From the NCBI RefSeq assembly GCF_900112795.1, contig NZ_FONA01000001.1, positions 186,001 through 250,000 of the forward strand: 64,000 nt of DNA, written 5' to 3'. The notes beneath the pieces are model-generated. The model made no database searches. It saw only the letters and a program-made list of their open reading frames with translations, and was not told the origin of the DNA. This document shows positions 47,147 through 56,845 of the stretch, one piece after another; the first letter of the stretch is position 1, and each line of letters starts with the position of its first letter. This stretch comes from Thermophagus xiamenensis. GTDB lineage: Bacteria > Bacteroidota > Bacteroidia > Bacteroidales > Marinilabiliaceae. The position numbers were made by a program, and so were the translations under genes.

Positions 47147-47851
47147 TTACTTATTGAAAATATTTGTCTTGAAATAATCTACCCAAACTTGGTATCCTTT
47201 CTCATTAAGATGTAATCCATCAACACACATGTTTTCTGGTAACTGATCATTCTCTTTTGAAAATAATTCATGAAGATCAACGACGGTTAGTTTATATTCC
47301 GCTCCCAATTTTCGAATACCGATATTTAACTCATTAATTTTGGGTGTCTTACCTTTCATATAATCATACCATATAATTGCCTCATTTATGGGTAATACGG
47401 TCTGCAACACCAACCTGGTACGAGGACTAACATCCTTAATTTTTTGAATAATTTGCTCATATTTGTCTAATATTAAATTAACCGGGATTCCTCGTCCGAG
47501 ATCATTGATACCAATCATTAAAATGATCATTGAAGGTTTTCCTGCCAAAATAGAATCTAAGCGCGCATAAACCCCCCAACAATTATCACCACCAATTCCC
47601 CTATTCAAAACAGGAATTGAAGGGAACCATTCACTCCAAAGCCCACGTTCGGTAATACTATTCCCAAGAAAAACAACGTTCCAAGGTCTAACTTTAACAG
47701 TCTCATGCAAGGCTCGTTTATTTAAATAGTAGTTGTTTGCATACGAAGTATCAATTTTAGATTCCTGCCCTAATAGAACACCGCTATTTATTAAAAGAAA
47801 GGGTAATAATAACCATTTACCTATAAGCCGTTTTTCCAAAAAACTCACCAT
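47147..47851 (-). CDS. Secreted SGNH/GDSL esterase
   Basis: A 234-residue single-domain hydrolase with a signal peptide (hydrophobic about 12-28, ending LLGQ), block I VVFLGNSITERG, block II NRGIGGDNCWG, block III IGINDLGRG and block V DGLHLNEKGYQ. The complete Ser-Gly-Asn-His set is present. Probable role: removal of acyl groups from glycan fragments in the periplasm. It begins 2 bp after the symporter stop. Confidence 0.88.
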   Translation of the reverse strand: MVSFLEKRLIGKWLLLPFLLINSGVLLGQESKIDTSYANNYYLNKRALHETVKVRPWNVVFLGNSITERGLWSEWFPSIPVLNRGIGGDNCWGVYARLDSILAGKPSMIILMIGINDLGRGIPVNLILDKYEQIIQKIKDVSPRTRLVLQTVLPINEAIIWYDYMKGKTPKINELNIGIRKLGAEYKLTVVDLHELFSKENDQLPENMCVDGLHLNEKGYQVWVDYFKTNIFNK

Positions 47852-47853
47852 AA

Positions 47854-49692
47854 TTATTTTATATTTTTAATATGATCATACCAGAAAAACTTCAATAACA
47901 CAGAAGTAGCAACAAAAATCCCCAATGAAATCCAAGTTGATTTATACTGCCCTGAAAGAAAAAACAATGGCAAAACCACCATAGACATTTGCCAGGTAAT
48001 ACCCACTAAAACATTAAATACATCTCTCTTAAAATCTTTGTTGGGAAGAAAGGAAGCGTCCTCTTTCATAACCTCACGTTTTACCGGCCCCCAGAAACCC
48101 CAAGGTTTTGTTTGTTTGTAAAAATTCTTTATGGTCTCCATATCTTCCGGTTTGGAGAAAAGAGTAGCCACCACCGAAGCCCCCATAGATATGAGTAATA
48201 TAATGGGATACATATAAATATCAATGGCATCAGGATAAAAGAATCTTACTGCAGATGGGACTATAACAGAAGCCACAAGTCCACCTAACATCCCGAAAAA
48301 ATAACCCATGCCATTAAATCGCCACCAAATCCACTTCAAAACATTTGCGGCAGCATATCCACCATAAAGAGAGGAAGTAATCCATAAAGTAAGGCTATTC
48401 AATGACTTGGCGAACAGTCCAAAAATAAGCCCGACCATTACCAACAAAAGACTTGAGAGATAGCTATATCGGACCAACTTTTTATTGTGCGCATCAGGAT
48501 TAATATATTTTTTGTATAAATCGTTTACCAGATAGGCTGGTGCTGCGTTTATAAAAGCAGCAAAAGTTCCCATAAAGGCTGCCAATAAACCTGCCAGAAG
48601 CAAACCTTTTATTCCGACAGGAACAAACTGCCGAATAGCCAATGGGAGAACCATCTCAAAATCGATATTTGCTCCCATTTTCATTAATTCTGGTTTGAGA
48701 TAGACCAACCCTAACAGAGCAAACCCACCAACCATTAAATAACGAGGAATAAAGAGCACCAGGGATGTTAAACCACTCATTTTGGCAGCCTCGGCCGGGG
48801 TTCTGGTACTAAGAACTCTTTGCATATCATAACTGGGAACAGGACCGGCAAGACTGGCAAAAATTCCTTTCAGAATCATCATCATCAATAGCATACCAAA
48901 CATTTCATACCCATCGGCACCAATCTTGTCGTTAAGTTCCGGAAATGTTTTCGACCAGTCTAGGTTCAGTTTCCATTCTGGCCAAAAGTCGGTCCAACCA
49001 TTTGGAATTACAGCAGAAAGTTGTTCCGGCGTAACCTTATTGTAGGCAATAATTCCCACAGAGATACAAGCTACAGTCATAATCAGGAACTGCAGCACTT
49101 CGGTGCTTACCACACTATACATTCCACCCTTCATTGTGTAAAGTGTGGTAATAGCAATAATAATAAGAGCATATACTTGCTCCGAAGTCAAATGGAAACC
49201 AAACAACGTAGTGGATAAATCCCAGGTAAAAAATGTAGTGGCAAATTTTCCTATTCCTTCTACAAAATAAGCAATGAAACCTATAACACTAACCACTGCG
49301 AATAACACCACAATGATATGAGATAGCCTACCGCCTCGTCCATCCCCAAACCTAAAGGTAATCCATTGAGCTCCCGTCATGGTATTGGACCGCCTCATCC
49401 ATATAGCAAGAAATACCATTACAAAAATTTGATTCCAAACAGGCCACAGCCAGGGGATCCAGGCACTTTTTAGTCCATACACAAACACAATCGTAACCGT
49501 CCACATGGTACCTGAAATGTCAAACATTCCGGAAGCATTGGATAAGCCTAAATAATACCATTTTATCGAGTTCCCGCCCAGAAAATATGCCTGCAAGTCC
49601 TTAGAAGCTCTTTGGGAAAGCCAAAAGCCAATAAACAAAGTAAGAACCAGGTAGGCCAAAACAATACTAATATCTATAAGTGATAGGTTCAT
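47854..49692 (-). CDS. Sodium:solute symporter family transporter
   Basis: A 612-residue inner-membrane protein with about 13-15 helices of the SSS family: N-terminal DISIVLAYLVLTLFIGFWLS, the Na+-site region LSNASGMFDISGTMW, and the family signature near GLLLAGLLAAFMGTFAAFINA. It would bring the sugar or acid product of the locus into the cytoplasm, ahead of the epimerase. A nested inverted repeat separates it from the upstream GHL10 gene, so it may have separate expression control. Confidence 0.9.
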   Translation of the reverse strand: MNLSLIDISIVLAYLVLTLFIGFWLSQRASKDLQAYFLGGNSIKWYYLGLSNASGMFDISGTMWTVTIVFVYGLKSAWIPWLWPVWNQIFVMVFLAIWMRRSNTMTGAQWITFRFGDGRGGRLSHIIVVLFAVVSVIGFIAYFVEGIGKFATTFFTWDLSTTLFGFHLTSEQVYALIIIAITTLYTMKGGMYSVVSTEVLQFLIMTVACISVGIIAYNKVTPEQLSAVIPNGWTDFWPEWKLNLDWSKTFPELNDKIGADGYEMFGMLLMMMILKGIFASLAGPVPSYDMQRVLSTRTPAEAAKMSGLTSLVLFIPRYLMVGGFALLGLVYLKPELMKMGANIDFEMVLPLAIRQFVPVGIKGLLLAGLLAAFMGTFAAFINAAPAYLVNDLYKKYINPDAHNKKLVRYSYLSSLLLVMVGLIFGLFAKSLNSLTLWITSSLYGGYAAANVLKWIWWRFNGMGYFFGMLGGLVASVIVPSAVRFFYPDAIDIYMYPIILLISMGASVVATLFSKPEDMETIKNFYKQTKPWGFWGPVKREVMKEDASFLPNKDFKRDVFNVLVGITWQMSMVVLPLFFLSGQYKSTWISLGIFVATSVLLKFFWYDHIKNIK

Positions 49693-49713
49693 TAATCGAT
49701 CTTTTTTAGAAGA

Positions 49714-49808
49714 TGAAAATCTGACCTTTTATATATCTCTTACATTTGAAATTTGTAAGAGCAGTTTTATCTGTAAATAAATTAAATAATTTCATGGTCA
49801 GATTTTCA
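49714..49808. repeat. Nested inverted repeats between GHL10 and symporter genes
   Basis: Outer perfect 13-bp arms TGAAAATCTGACC (49714-49726) / GGTCAGATTTTCA (49796-49808), and inside them perfect 8-bp arms CTCTTACA (49737-49744) / TGTAAGAG (49754-49761) with a 9-nt loop. On the minus-strand transcript this lies 22 nt before the symporter start and 88 nt after the GHL10 stop. No T run: more like an RNA-stabilising or regulatory element than a terminator. Confidence 0.7.
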
Positions 49809-49895
49809 CCTCATAGTTTTTTGTTAAAAATTTAAAACCAGAAGAATAAACTTTCCTCTTCCCAAAAATTACAAAGTCATACCCTCAAAATGCTA

Positions 49896-51227
49896 TTAAT
49901 TTCCCTTGGCTTTTGAAATAGCATTTTCCAAAACGTCCCACCAATCTTTATTTATAATGTGTACAATATCAAATATCATTAGACCATCGGTCGAATTATA
50001 TGCCATTTGTACAGCCCTGCTAAACTGCCCGGTATTATTCTCATATTGCTCAACATAAAGACTTCCGGTAACGGGGACAACCCCTTTAATCACTTTGTTA
50101 GCTAACTTGGCACTTCCTTCCACCGAGTACCAATAATCTTTACCAGCCCCCATAGCGGCTTCGCCCCTCTTTTCCATTGAAACTTCATTAAGTTTTTCAA
50201 CCTCTTCGATAGTTACTTCATAGAAGTAGAGTCCGGTCATATATAGGTCAAGAAGCTCGGCATATCCAAAGTTTTTATAGTTCTCTGTAGCCCAATCGTA
50301 ATCTTTGGATGGGTCATACTTTTTACTTGCCCAGTTTACCCCTAATTCATAATACACCGGATACCATGCCCCAGTATATGTACCAAAAAGAATATTGGGA
50401 TTTGCCTGCTTAGTTACCGAGCGGGCCTTTTCAAAAAAATGATATATAACCGAAGCCCTCCATTCAATCCACTTATTGAATAATTTACCACGTCTCCATT
50501 GGTAATCATCATTTTCATCCTTTTCCCAATAAATAATGTCATTAGGGAAATTTTCCACAGTTAGACCAGCATACTTTTCAAATGCTTTTTTTGAGAATTC
50601 ACTAAAATCAGAAGTGATACCGTCATATCTCACACGATCCAGAATGAGACCATCCAGTTTCGGATACTTCTGAACCAATTCTTTTATTATACCAAGTTGA
50701 TATTCTTGAACTTCGGGGATGGCAGGATTTAACATACCGTTATAGTGCCATTTCATTTGAGAAATGGGGACAATGGAATCGCACCAATAATTTATAGATT
50801 GCCAATCTGCATGTTCGCCATAAATAATTCCTCTGTTATAAAAGTTATGTCCCCCGGCAAATACATTCATTGAAGCATGAACCCCCAGCCCCAATTTCTT
50901 TCCTTCTTCAATAAACAGTCCTAACATATCATATTCAGGACTTCTCTTTACACCTTGCCATTCATCCATAAAAGGTGCAATTTCACTATCATACAAGGTT
51001 TCACCCATAATAGATTTAACATCAACCACAACATCCGTTACGCCTATATCTTTAACTTTTTGTAAATAAAATTTTATAGAATCAGGATAGCTCAATCGCC
51101 CATAATTAGCTTCACAGTCAAACCACATATAAATATGCTTATCGGTTTGATTTTTCCTGTTTTGAGGAGAACAAAAAACCAACAAAAAAGAAATCAACAC
51201 TATACTTGAAACGATTATTTTTTTCAT
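49896..51227 (-). CDS. GHL10/alpha-amylase-like lipoprotein, copy 1
   Basis: A 443-residue protein with a lipoprotein signal (Cys19, LLVFC) and a TIM-barrel glycosidase-like domain: MWFDCEANYGRLSYPDSI, TDVVVDVKSIMGETLY, KKLGLGVHASMNVFAGG, then LDGLILDRVRYDGITSDFS, which carries the acidic residues at the end of a barrel strand. It resembles family-10-like hydrolases (GHL10; E. coli DigH/YddW is one) and is commonly labelled alpha-amylase family. Paralogue of 52057-53436. Substrate unknown. Confidence 0.78.
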   Translation of the reverse strand: MKKIIVSSIVLISFLLVFCSPQNRKNQTDKHIYMWFDCEANYGRLSYPDSIKFYLQKVKDIGVTDVVVDVKSIMGETLYDSEIAPFMDEWQGVKRSPEYDMLGLFIEEGKKLGLGVHASMNVFAGGHNFYNRGIIYGEHADWQSINYWCDSIVPISQMKWHYNGMLNPAIPEVQEYQLGIIKELVQKYPKLDGLILDRVRYDGITSDFSEFSKKAFEKYAGLTVENFPNDIIYWEKDENDDYQWRRGKLFNKWIEWRASVIYHFFEKARSVTKQANPNILFGTYTGAWYPVYYELGVNWASKKYDPSKDYDWATENYKNFGYAELLDLYMTGLYFYEVTIEEVEKLNEVSMEKRGEAAMGAGKDYWYSVEGSAKLANKVIKGVVPVTGSLYVEQYENNTGQFSRAVQMAYNSTDGLMIFDIVHIINKDWWDVLENAISKAKGN

Positions 51228-51257
51228 AATTTTAAAATCTAATAATGAAATTAATAA

Positions 51258-51950
51258 TTACTTTTTCCCGCATTCGCTTAGATATGGACGAACAATATTT
51301 TTCCATAATTGATATCCTGAAGGTTTCATATGAAGCAGGTCTGACAAGAATAAATCGGCCTTTATATTTCCATCTTTATCAACCATCAATTGACTAACAT
51401 CTATGAACTTCAGGTAAGGCTTGCCATGACAAAAGCTACGAACTAATTGATTTGCTTCTTGATATTTCTCACTCCATTTTTTTCTTGCCGGACTAGGTTT
51501 TATTGAAACAAATGCAATTTCTGTCCCTGGTAGGAATATTTCCACTAATCGGGTAAATGTGATAACATCTTGCAAGTACTCCTCAGGCGTCATACCAGAT
51601 GCAATATCATTATCGCCTTCATAAACAATAATTTGACAAGGCTTATAAGGAAGAACAACATCTGCAAAAAAATAAATCAGATCTGACATATGTGACCCTC
51701 CAAAAGCCCTATTAATAACCTTATATTCCGGGAAATCCTGCTCTAACGAACGCCATCCTCTAAAAGAGGAGCTTCCTATAAAAAGGATACCACCTTCATC
51801 AGGCGGATTTTGTACATCTTCTTTTTTAAAATTTGCAATATCATCTTCCCACAGCGAAGCTCTTGAGTAATTGCCCTGTGCAGCAATGTCTAAATTATTT
51901 ATCAATAAAAGCAACAATAGAGCAGAAAACACCTGTTTAATATCTACCAT
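51258..51950 (-). CDS. Secreted GDSL-type esterase
   Basis: A 230-residue hydrolase with a signal peptide (about 1-24, ending IAAQ), block I ILFIGSSSFRGW, block II NRAFGGSHMSD, block III YEGDNDIASG and block V LLHMKPSGYQLW. All four catalytic blocks are intact. It lies between the two GHL10-like genes (30 and 106 bp away) and is not closely similar to the other two SGNH proteins of the locus, which suggests different ester substrates or positions. Confidence 0.87.
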   Translation of the reverse strand: MVDIKQVFSALLLLLLINNLDIAAQGNYSRASLWEDDIANFKKEDVQNPPDEGGILFIGSSSFRGWRSLEQDFPEYKVINRAFGGSHMSDLIYFFADVVLPYKPCQIIVYEGDNDIASGMTPEEYLQDVITFTRLVEIFLPGTEIAFVSIKPSPARKKWSEKYQEANQLVRSFCHGKPYLKFIDVSQLMVDKDGNIKADLFLSDLLHMKPSGYQLWKNIVRPYLSECGKK

Positions 51951-52056
51951 AATACTAAATTGACATTTATAGACAGAAATTCAGATCGTAAAAACCGACT
52001 CGTTTTTTCTGTTTTGAACAAAAGTTTTTCTTTAAAATCTCAACGAAAGCTATAAA

Positions 52057-53436
52057 TTAATCCCCATTTTCAGTTGATATGACATTACTTATCCCTTCTT
52101 TAACGACTTCCCATTGATTTTTTTTCTTTAAGTGGATCATATCAAACAAGAAATAACCATCACAAACATCCATCACAGCTCCAACCGACTGAATAATAGC
52201 ATTATTAATGACCTCATCGTTAGCAGTTGCCCACGCTCCATTACCAACATCAGGTCCTCCAATGACTGTTGCATCGCCTTTAATCTTCCTCATAGCCTGA
52301 GAACAAAAACCTTGAATGGTCCATTCATTGGTTCCATAAACTTTTGTTGGGCTAGCATATGCTCCAATTAAAATAATGTCCATAATATCTGCATAACCAT
52401 ATTTTTTATAATCTGGCGTAGCCCAAACAGGAAATTCAGAAGCAGTATCATAATTAGGACTAGCCCAGTTTACACCAACTTCATAATATGTAGAATACCA
52501 TCCCCCCACATAAACTCCGAAGCTCAAGTCAGGATTAACAGCTTTAACCCTAGCAGCCGCTTTATCAAAAAAATCATGGATGACTTTAGCTCGAAATTCC
52601 AGCCACTTTTTAAAGTATTCAGGTAGGGTTGATGGTAAATTTCCGGCTTTGATGTCTGGCGACATCACACCTTCCGGAAAATTCTCAACAGAATAACCCA
52701 GGTATTCCTCGAATTTCTCTTTTGTATAATCAGAAAAGTCGCTATCTATCCCATCAAAGCGCCCTCTATCCAAAATAATTCCTTTTAATCCATCATAAGC
52801 GGCTAAATCTTCCAACATATTAAAGATATATTCTTGAACATCTTCTCGAACAGGATTAAAAAATTTTGCTCCTGTTCCACCAACCTCTAATGTGCTTTTA
52901 ATCCCAGTTTCTGTAAGTAATTTTGTTGCCCAATCCTCTTTTTCGGAATCACGAAACAATGCTCCTTGTTCCCCAAGACTGGAAGAATTCCCACCAACAA
53001 ACGTGTTAATGCTAGCGTAAACATCCAATTCAAGCTTTTTACCAGCATCAATAAACGCCTGCAGATAGTCCCAGGTAGCTGTTCTTTCTACCTTTGAATA
53101 ACCCTGCTCCAACCAAGCACCTAACCACTTAACTTGCTCAACCACGTCGGTTTCAAACAAAACATCACCAGTAGTTGGTCTAACATCAACAACAACAGCA
53201 GTAAAACCAGCATCTTTAGCTATTTGCAAATCACGAAGAATATTTTCCTTACTATTGGCAAAATCCACAAAATTGGCAGCTGCATCTATCCACAAAATTC
53301 TTGGTTTATCATTATTGTCTTCCTCATTATTATCCCATTCCCATTCAGGCAAAGATTCAGAATCCTTATCACATGAAGTCGATGACATCAAGAAAGGGAT
53401 AAACAGTACTACCAAAAATCTTACTATGCGAATCAT
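52057..53436 (-). CDS. GHL10/alpha-amylase-like lipoprotein, copy 2
   Basis: A 459-residue paralogue of the protein at 49896-51227, with a lipoprotein signal (Cys23, SSTSC, followed by acidic residues, as in surface-exported lipoproteins of this phylum). It shares WIDAAANFVDF, AVVVDVRPTTGDVLFET, DVYASINTFVGG and ILDRGRFDGIDSDFS with the copy. First enzyme gene after susC-susD-DUF5018 and after a stem-loop. Likely a surface glycan hydrolase; unproven. Confidence 0.78.
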   Translation of the reverse strand: MIRIVRFLVVLFIPFLMSSTSCDKDSESLPEWEWDNNEEDNNDKPRILWIDAAANFVDFANSKENILRDLQIAKDAGFTAVVVDVRPTTGDVLFETDVVEQVKWLGAWLEQGYSKVERTATWDYLQAFIDAGKKLELDVYASINTFVGGNSSSLGEQGALFRDSEKEDWATKLLTETGIKSTLEVGGTGAKFFNPVREDVQEYIFNMLEDLAAYDGLKGIILDRGRFDGIDSDFSDYTKEKFEEYLGYSVENFPEGVMSPDIKAGNLPSTLPEYFKKWLEFRAKVIHDFFDKAAARVKAVNPDLSFGVYVGGWYSTYYEVGVNWASPNYDTASEFPVWATPDYKKYGYADIMDIILIGAYASPTKVYGTNEWTIQGFCSQAMRKIKGDATVIGGPDVGNGAWATANDEVINNAIIQSVGAVMDVCDGYFLFDMIHLKKKNQWEVVKEGISNVISTENGD

Positions 53437-53478
53437 AGCATTCTCCTTCCTTTAGTTTTGAACAAACATTTATATTTA

Positions 53479-53501
53479 ATTGCCCCCAATTAGGGGGCAA
53501 T
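53479..53501 (-). terminator. Stem-loop after the susCD-DUF5018 genes
   Basis: Perfect 9-bp stem ATTGCCCCC (53479-53487) / GGGGGCAAT (53493-53501), 5-nt loop, 14 nt after the DUF5018 stop. The following transcript is AT-rich without a real T run, so partial termination or 3'-end protection is likelier than complete termination, giving more SusC/D than downstream enzymes. Confidence 0.65.
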
Positions 53502-53514
53502 CATAAAATACTAA

Positions 53515-55209
53515 CTACATATCGATACAATCAAATTGATATCCTACCACATATCCATTGGTAAACATAAAATAGAGATATAGATAGAACCCGTCTTCAG
53601 AAACTTTTAAAGCAACATCACCAGTTCCATTAGCATTTGGAACAACAGGGGTAACAGCTTTTGCACCATAAGTATCTCTTGTTGTTTCCCAAACCACAGC
53701 AGGACAAGTCCCGGTTTCTAAATTACCGGTAAAATTAGAGCTCGTAGTTACATCCAATAACCACACCATATCGGCTGCGCCCCAGGTGAAGCTGTTCACC
53801 CAGTTTACAGTAGCATATTGGGCATTATTAAATTCTATAAAATCAACCGCATTTTGAATATAATTCACACTGATAGACTCCAACATTTGTTTTACTTGAT
53901 TGGTGGTTCCATCGACCCAGGCAAATGTGTTATCAGAATATGAGGCTACAAAGTAATCACTATTAACATCCGATCCAGAAGTATAAACAATATCACAATT
54001 AGTAGTCCATCCTTTGGCAAGACCACTCATGGTAATTATTTCAGGAGTTTGAGAAGAAAGGTTCCCATCTGATATAGTCCACCTTGCAAACTGTTGACCA
54101 TTACTGAGAATCGGAGCAGTAATAATGGCATTCCCGTTAATATCGCCCTGAACAGATATTTTACGACCTACTGCTACACCACCATCCCATTCAATCAATA
54201 ATTCCGGCGAACCAGAGACATCTGATAGTTTCCAAACTTTAAAGGCGCCATCGTTAGGTGCAAGGTTACAGATTAAAATATTCCCGGCTTTATCGGCAGT
54301 ATTATAAAAATTCGTCAAGTTACCTTTTACTGAGCCTAAATCAATTTCCCCGATCTTTTCCCCGGTTTTGGCATCCAAATAAATACTATTTTCACCTCTT
54401 GTATTTAAAACAATATAATCACCGGCTACTGCCAGCCCACCCGTCAAATGATCTACTGTGATTCCAATATCGGCTTTTAATTTTTTTGCAAACATTAATT
54501 TCGCGCTACCAGATCGAATTCCATAAGGAAGTTTTTCCGGGATTTCTTTCTTAACCGTATAAACGTTTTGTGTTACACCATCATGAGCCGTAACAACAAA
54601 CTCAACCTCGTTATTATAGTCTAGTGCTTGTTCTCTAGGGTCAGGTGAAATAGTTGCATGGAAAGATAAGGTTACTTCTGCAATAGCAGGTTCAAGGTCA
54701 CCTATAGCCACCAGAGAGATTGTTTTGGTTGCCTCATTAATCACTCCTGTTAAACCAAGTGACGGGATTTTAAATTCCTTGATCTCGCATTCTGAACTTT
54801 TCCTAATTTCGCCACGAACAATATATTCATGTATTTCCCCTACCTGATCTTTCACAAATATTACATTTTCCTTAGTCAAGTCCATATACAAAAGAGGGGG
54901 ATTAACCGTAACATTATCATCCAAATTTGCTCTAACCCTCATTTTTGAAATCATTTCTTCAGTTACCCTATTATCGCTGCTAACAGGGTAAAAATAGGGG
55001 ATCGGAATAATAATTTCATTGGATCCTTCCTGTACCGTTCCGATAAATTCTCCTGTTCCGTCTGGGAATGTAGCTACAATACTATTAATACCTGCTCTGG
55101 AGATGGAAGGCAGCAACTCATCAGGCTCTTGACAACCAGTCAAATAAACAAGAAGGAGTATCACCGTAAAAAATATATTTCTTTTCATAATTCTATTTTT
55201 TATTTCCAT
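53515..55209 (-). CDS. DUF5018-type surface lipoprotein (SusE/F position)
   Basis: A 564-residue lipoprotein (lipobox YLTGC). The N-terminal half has repeated beta-sandwich segments typical of DUF5018 proteins (IKEFKIPSLGLTGVINEATKTI; NEVEFVVTAHDGVTQNVYTV), the second half a repeat-rich, propeller-like region (LDAKTGEKIGEIDLG; SVQGDINGNAIITAP). The listed start overlaps susD by 10 bp; an ATG seven codons later (55188) gives a better signal peptide and may be the true one. Probable glycan-binding partner of SusC/D; no catalytic motif seen. Confidence 0.75.
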   Translation of the reverse strand: MEIKNRIMKRNIFFTVILLLVYLTGCQEPDELLPSISRAGINSIVATFPDGTGEFIGTVQEGSNEIIIPIPYFYPVSSDNRVTEEMISKMRVRANLDDNVTVNPPLLYMDLTKENVIFVKDQVGEIHEYIVRGEIRKSSECEIKEFKIPSLGLTGVINEATKTISLVAIGDLEPAIAEVTLSFHATISPDPREQALDYNNEVEFVVTAHDGVTQNVYTVKKEIPEKLPYGIRSGSAKLMFAKKLKADIGITVDHLTGGLAVAGDYIVLNTRGENSIYLDAKTGEKIGEIDLGSVKGNLTNFYNTADKAGNILICNLAPNDGAFKVWKLSDVSGSPELLIEWDGGVAVGRKISVQGDINGNAIITAPILSNGQQFARWTISDGNLSSQTPEIITMSGLAKGWTTNCDIVYTSGSDVNSDYFVASYSDNTFAWVDGTTNQVKQMLESISVNYIQNAVDFIEFNNAQYATVNWVNSFTWGAADMVWLLDVTTSSNFTGNLETGTCPAVVWETTRDTYGAKAVTPVVPNANGTGDVALKVSEDGFYLYLYFMFTNGYVVGYQFDCIDM

Positions 55210-56843
55210 TCATCATATTGTTCGATTGCTGAATTATTTGCCAACTCACTATAAGGAACGGGCAGCACATAAGTCTTTTCTAAGAACTTACGGTCTTGCA
55301 TATCACAATCAACATATTCATATAAATATCCACCTTCAGCAGGGGAAATTTTCAGACCATGAACTCTGTAATCATTATATTCAATATGGGCCAATCTCCA
55401 TCGACGCATATCCCAATAAAGATGCCCCTCATATGCCAGCTCAATCTTTCTTTCATGACGAATAGCTTCAAATACTTCCTCTTCTGATAATCCTTCCTTT
55501 GCCGGCAAACCCACTCTTTTTCTTATTTCATTCAAATCATCTAGGGCTTCACCCAAATTTCCAAGATTATAGTTAGCTTCGGCACGATTCAGGTATACTT
55601 CGGCGAGTCTTAATTCCACCCATGGCTGAGTACTATTATAAGTCACCAGGTCGGTATGGGCTTCATCTCTAAACTTCTTAAGATAATAACCTGTAGTGGT
55701 ACGACCTTTAGGATAAGTATCTTCACGGTAGCCCATGAATCGACCATTAGTTCCATCCACTGAATTTTCCATAACTTTCCCTTGCCAGACTGAACCATTG
55801 TAAATAACAGTAGCATGAAAGCGAGGTTCCAATTCATTATAGGGAGGCGGTGTTGTAGTTCCACCTTCTACATGCCAGGGCGACCAGTCCAATTTAGTTC
55901 CATCAGATTTTTCATAAGCTTCAACCATTTCTTGAGTGGGGGTTCCACTTCCACCCTGATTTTCGATTTCACCAAAAGTGGCATAATCTTTATCAAAAGT
56001 ATGATTTGGCCCGGTTATCAGATAATTATATTCTAATATTGACTCAGCATTTCCCCCTTTCCAGGCATCTTCATACCTTTCAGTTAAACTGTAAACACCC
56101 AAATTAAATACTGAATCGGCAGCGTTTTTTGCTGCTTCCCATCTTTTAGCGTATAACATGGCTCTTGACTTAAAGGCAAAAGCAGCTCCCTTGGTTACAC
56201 GTCCCTGATTGGATTGATCCCATTGCTTGGGTAAAACAGAAGCAGCAAAATCAAGGTCATTTTCTATCAAATCCCAGGTTTCTTCTTCTGAGGATCTAGG
56301 TTTATCCTTCTGAAGGTCCATGTCGGTATACAAAATCACCCCTCCGTGACGCTTAGCCAATTGAAAATACAAGAATGCTCTAAAGAACCTAGCCTGTCCT
56401 TCAAACAGCTTATTTGTTTCTTCATCAAGCTCTGAATATTTCCCCAGACCCACTAAAAATTCATTAACACGTCTAATTCTTTCATAAGTTTCTGCCCATG
56501 TATCCAGTAGATTTCCGGAAGGAGATATACCCTCCGGATCGAACACATACAGATTAGCATCTCCGGCTTTACTTCCGGGAACATACGAGCCATATTTCAG
56601 CGTCTCGGTTAACCCTTCGGTTAGATTACCATTAAACTGAGACGATCCAAAATTTCCATATCGGTCAATATATGGGTAAAACCCATTCACATAAAGTGTG
56701 ACATTCTCTTTATTGGACCAAACAATTTCATCAGATATTCTGTCTGTAGGCGTAGTATCCAGGAAATCATTACATCCGGTAAAACTGACTACCAGCAGCA
56801 GAGCAAGACCTATTCGAAAAATTATATCTTTCATAACATTCAT
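55200..56843 (-). CDS. susD: SusD/RagB-family outer-membrane glycan-binding lipoprotein
   Basis: A 547-residue lipoprotein (lipobox SFTGC) beginning its mature part with NDFLDTTPTDRIS, the usual SusD start. TPR-like helices (GQARFFRAFLYFQLAKRHGGV) and the C-terminal ELRLAEVYLNRAEANYNLG and RRWRLAH segments are all present. It acts as the lid over the SusC barrel and captures glycan. It starts 2 bp before the end of the susC reading frame's spacer and is clearly coupled to it. The symbol marks family membership; the substrate need not be starch. Confidence 0.93.
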   Translation of the reverse strand: MNVMKDIIFRIGLALLLVVSFTGCNDFLDTTPTDRISDEIVWSNKENVTLYVNGFYPYIDRYGNFGSSQFNGNLTEGLTETLKYGSYVPGSKAGDANLYVFDPEGISPSGNLLDTWAETYERIRRVNEFLVGLGKYSELDEETNKLFEGQARFFRAFLYFQLAKRHGGVILYTDMDLQKDKPRSSEEETWDLIENDLDFAASVLPKQWDQSNQGRVTKGAAFAFKSRAMLYAKRWEAAKNAADSVFNLGVYSLTERYEDAWKGGNAESILEYNYLITGPNHTFDKDYATFGEIENQGGSGTPTQEMVEAYEKSDGTKLDWSPWHVEGGTTTPPPYNELEPRFHATVIYNGSVWQGKVMENSVDGTNGRFMGYREDTYPKGRTTTGYYLKKFRDEAHTDLVTYNSTQPWVELRLAEVYLNRAEANYNLGNLGEALDDLNEIRKRVGLPAKEGLSEEEVFEAIRHERKIELAYEGHLYWDMRRWRLAHIEYNDYRVHGLKISPAEGGYLYEYVDCDMQDRKFLEKTYVLPVPYSELANNSAIEQYDEWK

Positions 56844-56845
56844 AA

